Assembly (NCBI GenBank): GCA_946811185.2
Contig: OX328112.1
Span: forward strand, 2,356,001-2,420,000
DNA length: 64,000 nt
Direction: 5' to 3'
From: Hippopus hippopus
Lineage: Eukaryota; Mollusca; Bivalvia; Cardiida; Cardiidae
The notes beneath the pieces are model-generated. The model was given only the letters and a program-made list of their open reading frames with translations, was not told the DNA's origin and made no database searches. A program made the position numbers and the translations under genes. Of the stretch, positions 10,001 through 24,179 are shown piece by piece. The stretch's first letter is position 1; every line of letters starts with the position of its first letter.

Positions 10001-10607
10001 ACTGTTGTGCCTTTAACGCGGACAATATCGCTAGCCTATTCCTAGGTATAAACACTGGACAGGGTTTGATTATGACTACCTTTTGAATGGTATCATTTTT
10101 CAAGTGACCAAAGGTTAAACAATGACCAATCCTGACTGACTTGATGTATGGGCTGCATTACAGGCAGACGCGTAGTACTACATAATCCTACATTCCTAAA
10201 AATGCAAAAGAAGAGCTTATTGACCTATATCCCTTCCTTTACTGTTGACCCTTTAACACTGACAATATTGCTAGCCTTTTCCTTGGTATTAACACTAGAC
10301 AGGGTTCGATTATGACTGCCTTTCGAATGCTTTTATTTTTCAAGTGACCAAAGGTTAAACAAGGACAAATCCTGACTGACTTGATGTATGGGCTGCATTA
10401 CGGGCAGACGCGTAGTACTACATAATCCTACTTAACACGGACAATATTGCTAGCCTATTTCTTGGTATCAACACTGGACAGGGTTTGAAAATGACAACCT
10501 TTCGAATGCTATCATTTTTCAAGTGACCAAAGGTTAAACATGGACCCATAGCAAGTTTGTAGTATTGACTTGGACTTTCCTCTTCAGGAAAAAAGTGTAT
10601 TTTACGC
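7072..10607 (+). repeat. Unit U3 (6 A, 4 B)
   Basis: Length 3536. A array 7528-9236, B array 9645-10544. Private changes include tatccccgtc in S2 near 9359 and tttttgtacgcc in an A head near 8680. The last A copy has ctgagacagtc, otherwise seen only in U5. B1 has the cacgtaatcc variant, as in U1, U2, U4 and U9. Confidence 0.95.
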
Positions 10608-13566
10608 AAAGGCTCTTGACTGTGTGGGTCTTGGCAAGGTGTAAATTATACAAATAAATGTAAAGACTTTGTGTAGATCATTTCTGCTGAACATTTTCTC
10701 ACCTCACATTATCAGTTCACTTATTCCCAGACCTGCATTCACCTATATGCCAATCAAACTATTGACATAAGAGGTATGGAACACCTCACCATCGGTAAGG
10801 GTGTTACATGAACCCAATGGTAAACTATGACCAGGAATTGTTTATCAAAGTGCCCACTCCATACCTCTCAAGCCACTGAATGCAGTGTTTGGTCCAAAGC
10901 GTGTTTCTTGCGTTTTTGACTCAATGATTTCTTTTCCGACACACTAAAATTTGTCGTTTGTGTTGTTTCTGATGCAACCAAAAAAGACCATTTCAATCGA
11001 AACAACAGTTTATAATGCACACCATGCCGTTGTGATGAAAACCAAGGGGCAAGATAAGGTTTGTATATGCAGAAAGAGAAGGTTTTCTACGCCATGATTA
11101 TTTGTATTGAGAGTTAATGATACATTGCCCAGTGTCAGAAACCAAAATTTTTTAGAATATCTGCCCATACTGCACAAAAAGAAAAGCATTACAGAAGACT
11201 AATTCCTACCAACTGGTTCTTTTCTGACAGTCACACATATGAAGCTCTGTTTACTGGTAAATGAATAGGTACAATTTGTCGCGGCACTTTTAACGTGTGC
11301 AGCCTGTGTATCCTATGGTGATTTTTGAAATATTTAACAAGAAAGCGGTTTTTGTAGGCCAAGATTATTCATATTTAAAGTTTATGATAGGGTGCCGGGT
11401 GTCTGAAACCAAATTTCCTTAGAAAATCTGCCCGTACTGCAAAGAAAAAAAAAAAGCATTACTGAGGACGGAGTGCTACTTACTGGCTACTTTCTGACAC
11501 AGTGACACATTTGAAGCTCTGTTTACTAATAAATACCTAGGAACAGAATAACTATAGGAAGGTCAATTTGTCGCATCGCTTTAAACCTGTATGGCCTGTG
11601 TATTCTAGACACATTTTGAAATATATGCAGAGAAAAAAGTTTTCGTACGCCATGATTAATTATATTGAGAGTTTATGATAGGGCGCCCAGTGTCCGAAAC
11701 GAAATTTCCTTAGAAAATCTGCCCGTACTGCAAAAAAAAAAAAAGCATTACTGAGGACGGAGTGCCACCTACTGGCTACTTTCTGACACAGTCACACATT
11801 TGAAGCTTTGCTTATTAATAAACACCTAGGAACACAATAACTATAGGAAGGTCAATTAGTCGCATCGCTTTAAACCTGTATGGCCTGTGTATTCTAGACG
11901 CTTTTTGAAATCTATGCGGAGAAAAAAGTTTTCGTACGCCATGATTAATTATACTGAGAGTTTATGATATTGCACCCAGTGTCCAAAACCAAATTTATTT
12001 AGAATATCTGCCCATACTGCAAAAAGAAAGCATTAAAGAACATGAATTGCTACCAACTGGCTACTTTCTGACACAGTCACACATTTTAGGGTTTGTTTAC
12101 TAATAAATACCTAGGAACGAAATAACTATAGGAAGGTCAATTTGTCGCCACGCTTTGAATGTTAACGCTCTGTGTATTCTAGACGATTTTTGAAATATAA
12201 CAGCAGATGAGCCGGGGGAAAAAAGACCCGAAAGAACTTGAAAACTGTTTTACTGGCCCTTCCACAAGTAAACACCTTGAAATTATGAAAAAAGAATAAT
12301 CAACTAATGCAACAAATATCCCAGTCTTGTCAGATTAAGTTCCCGTTCCGAGTCGGCGGAGTCACAGAGAAAGGTCCAAAAATGTACATTAAAGTAGCAT
12401 AAATAAGGCATTTAAAAAAGTGACCCTAAAATTTTTGTATGACCCCCAAAAATTAACATAACAGAGATAATGTTGCAAATAACAAAAACACCACTCAATC
12501 CAATGTTTTCAAACAAGAAAATTGAACAAGAGAAACTTAATGCTTGACCTAAGAACCCAACTCATTTGACCATTTTGGCATGTTTTTCTGCACTTGATCA
12601 CTAACCAATCCTGACTGACTTGATCTATGGGCTGCAGTACAGGCAGACGCGTATGCCACGTAATCCTACATTCCTAAAAATGCATAAGAAAGAGCTTAAG
12701 AACCTATATCCCTTCCTTCACTGTTGTGCCTTTAACGCGGACAATATCGCTGGCCTATTCCTTGGTATTAAAACTGGACAATGTTCAATTATGACTACCT
12801 TTCAAATGCTATTATTTTTCAAGTGACAAAAAGTTAAACAATGACCAATCCTGACTGACTTGATCTTTGGGCTGCATTACGGGCTGACGCGTATGCCACA
12901 TAATCCTACATTCCTAAAAATGCATAAGAAAGAGCTTAAGAACCTATATCCCTTCCTTCACTGTTGTGCCTTTAACGCGGACAATATCGCTAGCCTATTC
13001 CTAGGTATAAACACTGGACAGGGTTTGATTATGACTACCTTTTGAATGGGATCATTTTTCAAGTGACCAAAGGTTAAACAATGACCAATCCTGACTGACT
13101 TGATGTATGGGCTGCATTACAGGCAGACGCGTAGTACTACATAATCCTACATTCCTAAAAATGCAAAAGAAGAGCTTATTGACCTATATCCCTTCCTTTA
13201 CTGTTGACCCTTTAACACTGACAATATTGCTAGCCTTTTCCTTGGTATTAACACTAGACAGGGTTCGATTATGACTGCCTTTCGAATGCTTTTATTTTTC
13301 AAGTGACCAAAGGTTAAACAAGGACAAATCCTGACTGACTTGATGTATGGGCTGCATTACGGGCAGACGCGTAGTACTACATAATCCTACTTAACACGGA
13401 CAATATTGCTAGCCTATTTCTTGGTATCAACACTGGACAGGGTTTGAAAATGACAACCTTTCGAATGCTATCATTTTTCAAGTGACCAAAGGTTAAACAT
13501 GGACCCATAGCAAGTTTGTAGTATTGACTTGGACTTTCCTCTTCAGGAAAAAAGTGTATTTTACGC
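10608..13566 (+). repeat. Unit U4, contracted (4 A, 4 B)
   Basis: Length 2959, about 577 bp short. A array 11064-12195, B array 12604-13503. The A copies present are A1, A2, a copy with A4/A5 head and A5 tail, and the last copy, so two central monomers including the tatccagag head are gone. Private: atttaaagtttatg in A2, tgcacccagtg in the last A, gaatgggatc in B2. Its A1 variants match U13 and U18. Confidence 0.95.
11064..12195 (+). repeat. Contracted A array of U4 (four monomers)
   Basis: The 1132-bp length equals A1 + A2 + one central/penultimate copy + the last copy (267+291+289+285). The junction is seamless at the monomer period, as expected from homologous exchange or slippage between central copies rather than random deletion. 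Confidence 0.9.
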
Positions 13567-16500
13567 AAAGGCTCTTGACTGTGTGGGTCTTGGCAAGGTG
13601 TAAATTATACAAATAAATGTAAAGACTTTGTGTAGATCATTTCTGCTGAACATTTTCTCACCTCACACTATCAGTTCACTTATTCCCAGACCTGCATTCA
13701 CCTATATGCCAATCAAACTATTGACATAAGAGGTATGGAACACCTCACCATCGGTAAGGGTGTTACATGAACCCAATGGTAAACTATGACCAGGAATTGT
13801 TTATCAAAGTGCCCACTCCATACCTCTCAAGCCACTGAATGCAGTGTTTGGTCCAAAGCGTGTTTCTTGCGTTTTTGACTCAATGATTTCTTTTCCGACA
13901 CACTAAAATTTGTCGTTTGTGTTGTTTCTGATGCAACCAAAAAAGACCATTTCAATCGAAACAACAGTTTATAATGCACACCATGCCGTTGTGATGAAAA
14001 CCAAGGGGCAAGATAAGGTTTGTATATGCAGAAAGAGAAGGTTTTCTACGCCATGATTATTTGTATTGAGAGTTAATGATACATTGCCCAGTGTCAGAAA
14101 CCGAAATTTTTTAGAATATCTGCCCATACTGCACAAAAAGAAAAGCATTACAGAAGACTAATTCCTACCGACTGGTTCTTTTCTGACAGTCACACATATG
14201 AAGCTCTGTTTACTGGTAAATGAATAGGTACAATTTGTCGCGGCACTTTTAACGTGTGCAGCCTGTGTATCCTATGGTGATTTTTGAAATATTTAACAAG
14301 AAAGCGGTTTTTGTAGGCCAAGATTATTCATATTGAGAGTTTATGATAGGGTGCCGGGTGTCTGAGACCAAATTTCCTTAGAAAATCTGCCCGTACTGCA
14401 AAGAAAAAAAAAAAGCATTACTGAGGACGGAGTGCTACTTACTGGCTACTTTCTGACACAGTGACACATTTGAAGCTCTGTTTACTAATAAATACCTAGG
14501 AACAGAATAACTATAGGAAGGTCAATTTGTCGCATCGCTTTAAACCTGTATGGCCTGTGTATTCTAGACACATTTTGAAATATATCCAGAGAAAACAGTT
14601 TTCGTACGCCATGATTAATTATATTGAGAGTTTATGATAGGGCGCCCAGTGTCCGAAACGAAATTTCCTTAGAAAATCTGCCCGTACTGCAAAAAAAAAA
14701 AAAGCATTACTGAGGACGGAGTGCCACCTACTGGCTACTTTCTGACACAGTGACACATTTGAAGCTCTGTTTACTAATAAATACCTAGGAACAGAATAAC
14801 TATAGGAAGGTCAATTTGTCGCATCGCTTTAAACCTGTATGGCCTGTGTATTCTAGACACATTTTGAAATATATGCAGAGAAAAAAGTTTTCGTACGCCA
14901 TGATTAATTATATTGAGAGTTTATGATAGGGCGCCCAGTGTCTGAGACGAAATTTCCTTAGAAAATCTGCCTGTACTGCAAAAAAAAAAAAAAAGCATTA
15001 CTGAGGACGGAGTGCCACCTACTGGCTACTTTCTGACACAGTGACACATTTGAAGCTCTGTTTACTAATAAATACCTAGGAACAGAATAACTATAGGAAG
15101 GTCAATTTGTCGCATCGCTTTAAACCTGTATGGCCTGTGTATTCTAGACACATTTTGAAATATATGCAGAGAAAAAAGTTTTCGTACGCCATGATTAATT
15201 ATATTGAGAGTTTATGATAGGGCGCCCAGTGTCCGAAACGAAATTTCCTTAGAAAATCTGCCCGTACTGCAAAAAAAAAAAAAGAATTACTGAGGACGGA
15301 GTGCCACCTACTGGCTACTTTCTGACACAGTCACACATTTGAAGCTTTGTTTATTAATAAACACCTAGGAACAGAATAACTATAGGAAGGTCAATTAGTC
15401 GCATCGCTTTAAACCTGTATGGCCTGTGTATTCTAGACGCTTTTTGAAATCTATGCGGAGAAAAAAGTTTTCGTACGCCATGATTAATTATACTGAGAGT
15501 TTATGATATTGCGCCCAGTGTCCAAAACCAAATTTATTTAGAATATCTGCCCATACTGCAAAAAGAAAGCATTAAAGAACATGAATTGCTACCAACTGGC
15601 TACTTTCTGAGACAGTCACACATTTTAGGGTTTGTTTACTAATAAATACCTAGGAACGAAATAACTATAGGAAGGTCAATTTGTCGCCACGCTTTGAATG
15701 TTAACGCTCTGTGTATTCTAGACGATTTTTGAAATATAACAGCAGATGAGCCGGGGGAAAAAAGACCCGAAAGAACTTGCAAACTGTTTTACTGGCCCTT
15801 CCACAAGTAAACACCTTGAAATTATGAAAAAAGAATAATCAACTAATGCAACAAATATCCCAGTCTTGTCAGATTAAGTTCCCGTTCCGAGTCGGCGGAG
15901 TCACAGAGAAAGGTCCAAAAATGTACATTAAAGTAGCATAAATAAGGCATTTAAAAAAGTGACCCTAAAATTTTTGTATGACCCCCAAAAATTAACATAA
16001 CAGAGATAATGTTGCAAATAACAAAAACACCACTCAATCCAATGTTTTCAAACAAGAAAATTGAACAAGAGAAACTTAATGCTTGACCTAAGAACCCAAC
16101 TCATTTGACCATTTTGGCATGTTTTTCTGCACTTGATCACTAACCAATCCTGACTGACTTGATCTATGGGCTGCAGTACAGGCAGACGCGTATGCCACAT
16201 AATCCTACATTCCTAAAAATGCATAAGAAAGAGCTTAAGAACCTATATCCCTTCCTTCACTGTTGTGCCTTTAACGCGGACAATATCGCTGGCCTATTCC
16301 TTGGTATTAAAACTGGACAATGTTCAATTATGACTACCTTTCAAATGCTATTATTTTTCAAGTGACAAAAAGTTAAACAATGACCAATCCTGACTGACTT
16401 GATCTTTGGGCTGCATTACGGGCTGACGCGTATGCCACATAATCCTACATTCCTAAAAATGCATAAGAAAGAGCTTAAGAACCTATATCCCTTCCTTCAC

Positions 16501-17105
16501 TGTTGTGCCTTTAACGCGGACAATATCGCTAGCCTATTCCTAGGTATAAACACTGGACAGGGTTTGATTATGACTACCTTTTGAATGGTATCATTTTTCA
16601 AGTGACCAAAGGTTAAACAATGACCAATCCTGACTGACTTGATGTATGGGCTGCATTACAGGCAGACGCGTAGTACTACATAATCCTACATTCCTAAAAA
16701 TGCAAAAGAAGAGCTTATTGACCTATATCCCTTCCTTTACTGTTGACCCTTTAACACTGACAATATTGCTAGCCTTTTCCTTGGTATTAACACTAGACAG
16801 GGTTCGATTATGACTGCCTTTCGAATGCTTTTATTTTTCAAGTGACCAAAGGTTAAACAAGGACAAATCCTGACTGACTTGATGTATGGGCTGCATTACG
16901 GGCAGACGCGTAGTACTACATAATCCTACTTAACACGGACAATATTGCTAGCCTATTTCTTGGTATCAACACTGGACAGGGTTTGAAAATGACAACCTTT
17001 CGAATGCTATCATTTTTCAAGTGACCAAAGGTTAAACATGGACCCATAGCAAGTTTGTAGTATTGACTTGGACTTTCCTCTTCAGGAAAAAAGTGTATTT
17101 TACGC
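13567..17105 (+). repeat. Unit U5 (6 A, 4 B)
   Basis: Length 3539; the extra bases are mostly longer poly-A. A array 14023-15734, B array 16143-17042. It begins the U5-U8 variant block: gtctgagacg with gcctgtactg in A4, aagaattactg in A5, cttgcaaactg in S2. Its S1 edge still has ggggcaag, so the block starts inside this unit. Private: cacactatcag near 13664. Confidence 0.95.
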
Positions 17106-20100
17106 AAAGGCTCTTGACTGTGTGGGTCTTGGCAAGGTGTAAATTATACAAATAAATGTAAAGACTTTGTGTAGATCATTTCTGCTGAACATTTTCTCAC
17201 CTCACATTATCAGTTCACTTATTCCCAGACCTGCATTCACCTATATGCCAATCAAACTATTGACATAAGAGGTATGGAACACCTCACCATCGGTAAGGGT
17301 GTTACATGAACCCAATGGTAAACTATGACCAGGAATTGTTTATCAAAGTGCCCACTCCATACCTCTCAAGCCACTGAATGCAGTGTTTGGTCCAAAGCGT
17401 GTTTCTTGCGTTTTTGACTCAATGATTTCTTTTCCGACACACTAAAATTTGTCGTTTGTGTTGTTTCTGATGCAACCAAAAAAGACCATTTCAATCGAAA
17501 CAACAGTTTATAATGCACACCATGCCGTTGTGATGAAAACCAAGGGGAAAGATAAGGTTTGTATATGCAGAAAGAGAAGGTTTTCTACGCCATGATTATT
17601 TGTATTGAGAGTTAATGATACATTGCCCAGTGTCAGAAACCGAAATTTTTTAGAATATCTGCCCATACTGCACAAAAAGAAAAGCATTACAGAAGACTAA
17701 TTCCTACCGACTGGTTCTTTTCTGACAGTCACACATATGAAGCTCTGTTTACTGGTAAATGAATAGGTACAATTTGTCGCGGCACTTTTAACGTGTGCAG
17801 CCTGTGTATCCTATGGTGATTTTTGAAATATTTAACAAGAAAGCGGTTTTTGTAGGCCAAGATTATTCATATTGAGAGTTTATGATAGGGTGCCGGGTGT
17901 CTGAAACCAAATTTCCTTAGAAAATCTGCCCGTACTGCAAAGAAAAAAAAAAAGCATTACTGAGGACGGAGTGCTACTTACTGGCTACTTTCTGACACAG
18001 TGACACATTTGAAGCTCTGTTTACTAATAAATACCTAGGAACAGAATAACTATAGGAAGGTCAATTTGTCGCATCGCTTTAAACCTGTATGGCCTGTGTA
18101 TTCTAGACACATTTTGAAATATATCCAGAGAAAACAGTTTTCGTACGCCATGATTAATTATATTGAGAGTTTATGATAGGGCGCCCAGTGTCCGAAACGA
18201 AATTTCCTTAGAAAATCTGCCCGTACTGCAAAAAAAAAAAAGCATTACTGAGGACGGAGTGCCACCTACTGGCTACTTTCTGACACAGTGACACATTTGA
18301 AGCTCTGTTTACTAATAAATACCTAGGAACAGAATAACTATAGGAAGGTCAATTTGTCGCATCGCTTTAAACCTGTATGGCCTGTGTATTCTAGACACAT
18401 TTTGAAATATATGCAGAGAAAAAAGTTTTCGTACGCCATGATTAATTATATTGAGAGTTTATGATAGGGCGCCCAGTGTCTGAGACGAAATTTCCTTAGA
18501 AAATCTGCCTGTACTGCAAAAAAAAAAAAAAGCATTACTGAGGACGGAGTGCCACCTACTGGCTACTTTCTGACACAGTGACACATTTGAAGCTCTGTTT
18601 ACTAATAAATACCTAGGAACAGAATAACTATAGGAAGGTCAATTTGTCGCATCGCTTTAAACCTGTATGGCCTGTGTATTCTAGACACATTTTGAAATAT
18701 ATGCAGAGAAAAAAGTTTTCGTACGCCATGATTAATTATATTGAGAGTTTATGATAGGGCGCCCAGTGTCCGAAACGAAATTTCCTTAGAAAATCTGCCC
18801 GTACTGCAAAAAAAAAAAAAGAATTACTGAGGACGGAGTGCCACCTACTGGCTACTTTCTGACACAGTCACACATTTGAAGCTTTGTTTATTAATAAACA
18901 CCTAGGAACAGAATAACTATAGGAAGGTCAATTAGTCGCATCGCTTTAAACCTGTATGGCCTGTGTATTCTAGACGCTTTTTGAAATCTATGCGGAGAAA
19001 AAAGTTTTCGTACGCCATGATTAATTATACTGAGAGTTTATGATATTGCGCCCAGTGTCCAAAACCAAATTTATTTAGAATATCTGCCCATACTGCAAAA
19101 AGAAAGCATTAAAGAACATGAATTGCTACCAACTGGCTACTTTCTGACACAGTCACACATTTTAGGGTTTGTTTACTAATAAATACCTAGGAACGAAATA
19201 ACTATAGGAAGGTCAATTTGTCGCCACGCTTTGAATGTTAACGCTCTGTGTATTCTAGACGATTTTTGAAATATAACAGCAGATGAGCCGGGGGAAAAAA
19301 GACCCGAAAGAACTTGCAAACTGTTTTACTGGCCCTTCCACAAGTAAACACCTTGAAATTATGAAAAAAGAATAATCAACTAATGCAACAAATATCCCAG
19401 TCTTGTCAGATTAAGTTCCCGTTCCGAGTCGGCGGAGTCACAGAGAAAGGTCCAAAAATGTACATTAAAGTAGCATAAATAAGGCATTTAAAAAAGTGAC
19501 CCTAAAATTTTTGTATGACCCCCAAAAATTAACATAACAGAGATAATGTTGCAAATAACAAAAACACCACTCAATCCAATGTTTTCAAACAAGAAAATTG
19601 AACAAGAGAAACTTAATGCTTGACCTAAGAACCCAACTCATTTGACCATTTTGGCATGTTTTTCTGCACTTGATCACTAACCAATCCTGACTGACTTGAT
19701 CTATGGGCTGCAGTACAGGCAGACGCGTATGCCACATAATCCTACATTCCTAAAAATGCATAAGAAAGAGCTTAAGAACCTATATCCCTTCCTTCACTGT
19801 TGTGCCTTTAACGCGGACAATATCGCTGGCCTATTCCTTGGTATTAAAACTGGACAATGTTCAATTATGACTACCTTTCAAATGCTATTATTTTTCAAGT
19901 GACAAAAAGTTAAACAATGACCAATCCTGACTGACTTGATCTTTGGGCTGCATTACGGGCTGACGCGTATGCCACATAATCCTACATTCCTAAAAATGCA
20001 TAAGAAAGAGCTTAAGAACCTATATCCCTTCCTTCACTGTTGTGCCTTTAACGCGGACAATATCGCTAGCCTATTCCTAGGTATAAACACTGGACAGGGT

Positions 20101-20642
20101 TTGACTATGACTACCTTTTGAATGGTATCATTTTTCAAGTGACCAAAGGTTAAACAATGACCAATCCTGACTGACTTGATGTATGGGCTGCATTACAGGC
20201 AGACGCGTAGTACTACATAATCCTACATTCCTAAAAATGCAAAAGAAGAGCTTATTGACCTATATCCCTTCCTTTACTGTTGACCCTTTAACACTGACAA
20301 TATTGCTAGCCTTTTCCTTGGTATTAACACTAGACAGGGTTCGATTATGACTGCCTTTCGAATGCTTTTATTTTTCAAGTGACCAAAGGTTAAACAAGGA
20401 CAAATCCTGACTGACTTGATGTATGGGCTGCATTACGGGCAGACGCGTAGTACTACATAATCCTACTTAACACGGACAATATTGCTAGCCTATTTCTTGG
20501 TATCAACACTGGACAGGGTTTGAAAATGACAACCTTTCGAATGCTATCATTTTTCAAGTGACCAAAGGTTAAACATGGACCCATAGCAAGTTTGTAGTAT
20601 TGACTTGGACTTTCCTCTTCAGGAAAAAAGTGTATTTTACGC
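17106..20642 (+). repeat. Unit U6 (6 A, 4 B)
   Basis: Length 3537. A array 17562-19271, B array 19680-20579. It carries the U5-U8 variants in A4, A5 and S2, and it is the first unit with ggggaaag at the S1/A border. Confidence 0.95.
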
Positions 20643-23600
20643 AAAGGCTCTTGACTGTGTGGGTCTTGGCAAGGTGTAAATTATACAAATAAATGTAAAG
20701 ACTTTGTGTAGATCATTTCTGCTGAACATTTTCTCACCTCACATTATCAGTTCACTTATTCCCAGACCTGCATTCACCTATATGCCAATCAAACTATTGA
20801 CATAAGAGGTATGGAACACCTCACCATCGGTAAGGGTGTTACATGAACCCAATGGTAAACTATGACCAGGAATTGTTTATCAAAGTGCCCACTCCATACC
20901 TCTCAAGCCACTGAATGCAGTGTTTGGTCCAAAGCGTGTTTCTTGCGTTTTTGACTCAATGATTTCTTTTCCGACACACTAAAATTTGTCGTTTGTGTTG
21001 TTTCTGATGCAACCAAAAAAGACCATTTCAATCGAAACAACAGTTTATAATGCACACCATGCCGTTGTGATGAAAACCAAGGGGAAAGATAAGGTTTGTA
21101 TATGCAGAAAGAGAAGGTTTTCTACGCCATGATTATTTGTATTGAGAGTTAATGATACATTGCCCAGTGTCAGAAACCGAAATTTTTTAGAATATCTGCC
21201 CATACTGCACAAAAAGAAAAGCATTACAGAAGACTAATTCCTACCGACTGGTTCTTTTCTGACAGTCACACATATGAAGCTCTGTTTACTGGTAAATGAA
21301 TAGGTACAATTTGTCGCGGCACTTTTAACGTGTGCAGCCTGTGTATCCTATGGTGATTTTTGAAATATTTAACAAGAAAGCGGTTTTTGTAGGCCAAGAT
21401 TATTCATATTGAGAGTTTATGATAGGGTGCCGGGTGTCTGAAACCAAATTTCCTTAGAAAATCTGCCCGTACTGCAAAGAAAAAAAAAAAGCATTACTGA
21501 GGACGGAGTGCTACTTACTGGCTACTTTCTGACACAGTGACACATTTGAAGCTCTGTTTACTAATAAATACCTAGGAACAGAATAACTATAGGAAGGTCA
21601 ATTTGTCGCATCGCTTTAAACCTGTATGGCCTGTGTATTCTAGACACATTTTGAAATATATCCAGAGAAAACAGTTTTCGTACGCCATGATTAATTATAT
21701 TGAGAGTTTATGATAGGGCGCCCAGTGTCCGAAACGAAATTTCCTTAGAAAATCTGCCCGTACTGCAAAAAAAAAAAAGCATTACTGAGGACGGAGTGCC
21801 ACCTACTGGCTACTTTCTGACACAGTGACACATTTGAAGCTCTGTTTACTAATAAATACCTAGGAACAGAATAACTATAGGAAGGTCAATTTGTCGCATC
21901 GCTTTAAACCTGTATGGCCTGTGTATTCTAGACACATTTTGAAATATATGCAGAGAAAAAAGTTTTCGTACGCCATGATTAATTATATTGAGAGTTTATG
22001 ATAGGGCGCCCAGTGTCTGAGACGAAATTTCCTTAGAAAATCTGCCTGTACTGCAAAAAAAAAAAAAAGCATTACTGAGGACGGAGTGCCACCTACTGGC
22101 TACTTTCTGACACAGTGACACATTTGAAGCTCTGTTTACTAATAAATACCTAGGAACAGAATAACTATAGGAAGGTCAATTTGTCGCATCGCTTTAAACC
22201 TGTATGGCCTGTGTATTCTAGACACATTTTGAAATATATGCAGAGAAAAAAGTTTTCGTACGCCATGATTAATTATATTGAGAGTTTATGATAGGGCGCC
22301 CAGTGTCCGAAACGAAATTTCCTTAGAAAATCTGCCCGTACTGCAAAAAAAAAAAAAGAATTACTGAGGACGGAGTGCCACCTACTGGCTACTTTCTGAC
22401 ACAGTCACACATTTGAAGCTTTGTTTATTAATAAACACCTAGGAACAGAATAACTATAGGAAGGTCAATTAGTCGCATCGCTTTAAACCTGTATGGCCTG
22501 TGTATTCTAGACGCTTTTTGAAATCTATGCGGAGAAAAAAGTTTTCGTACGCCATGATTAATTATACTGAGAGTTTATGATATTGCGCCCAGTGTCCAAA
22601 ACCAAATTTATTTAGAATATCTGCCCATACTGCAAAAAGAAAGCATTAAAGAACATGAATTGCTACCAACTGGCTACTTTCTGACACAGTCACACATTTT
22701 AGGGTTTGTTTACTAATAAATACCTAGGAACGAAATAACTATAGGAAGGTCAATTTGTCGCCACGCTTTGAATGTTAACGCTCTGTGTATTCTAGACGAT
22801 TTTTGAAATATAACAGCAGATGAGCCGGGGGAAAAAAGACCCGAAAGAACTTGCAAACTGTTTTACTGGCCCTTCCACAAGTAAACACCTTGAAATTATG
22901 AAAAAAGAATAATCAACTAATGCAACAAATATCCCAGTCTTGTCAGATTAAGTTCCCGTTCCGAGTCGGCGGAGTCACAGAGAAAGGTCCAAAAATGTAC
23001 ATTAAAGTAGCATAAATAAGGCATTTAAAAAAGTGACCCTAAAATTTTTGTATGACCCCCAAAAATTAACATAACAGAGATAATGTTGCAAATAACAAAA
23101 ACACCACTCAATCCAATGTTTTCAAACAAGAAAATTGAACAAGAGAAACTTAATGCTTGACCTAAGAACCCAACTCATTTGACCATTTTGGCATGTTTTT
23201 CTGCACTTGATCACTAACCAATCCTGACTGACTTGATCTATGGGCTGCAGTACAGGCAGACGCGTATGCCACATAATCCTACATTCCTAAAAATGCATAA
23301 GAAAGAGCTTAAGAACCTATATCCCTTCCTTCACTGTTGTGCCTTTAACGCGGACAATATCGCTGGCCTATTCCTTGGTATTAAAACTGGACAATGTTCA
23401 ATTATGACTACCTTTCAAATGCTATTATTTTTCAAGTGACAAAAAGTTAAACAATGACCAATCCTGACTGACTTGATCTTTGGGCTGCATTACGGGCTGA
23501 CGCGTATGCCACATAATCCTACATTCCTAAAAATGCATAAGAAAGAGCTTAAGAACCTATATCCCTTCCTTCACTGTTGTGCCTTTAACGCGGACAATAT

Positions 23601-24179
23601 CGCTAGCCTATTCCTAGGTATAAACACTGGACAGGGTTTGATTATGACTACCTTTTGAATGGTATCATTTTTCAAGTGACCAAAGGTTAAACAATGACCA
23701 ATCCTGACTGACTTGATGTATGGGCTGCATTACAGGCAGACGCGTAGTACTACATAATCCTACATTCCTAAAAATGCAAAAGAAGAGCTTATTGACCTAT
23801 ATCCCTTCCTTTACTGTTGACCCTTTAACACTGACAATATTGCTAGCCTTTTCCTTGGTATTAACACTAGACAGGGTTCGATTATGACTGCCTTTCGAAT
23901 GCTTTTATTTTTCAAGTGACCAAAGGTTAAACAAGGACAAATCCTGACTGACTTGATGTATGGGCTGCATTACGGGCAGACGCGTAGTACTACATAATCC
24001 TACTTAACACGGACAATATTGCTAGCCTATTTCTTGGTATCAACACTGGACAGGGTTTGAAAATGACAACCTTTCGAATGCTATCATTTTTCAAGTGACC
24101 AAAGGTTAAACATGGACCCATAGCAAGTTTGTAGTATTGACTTGGACTTTCCTCTTCAGGAAAAAAGTGTATTTTACGC
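20643..24179 (+). repeat. Unit U7 (6 A, 4 B)
   Basis: Length 3537. A array 21099-22808, B array 23217-24116. It is nearly identical to U6 and U8 in all spacer variants. (The private tttgactatgac in a B2 copy near 20100 belongs to U6.). Confidence 0.95.
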
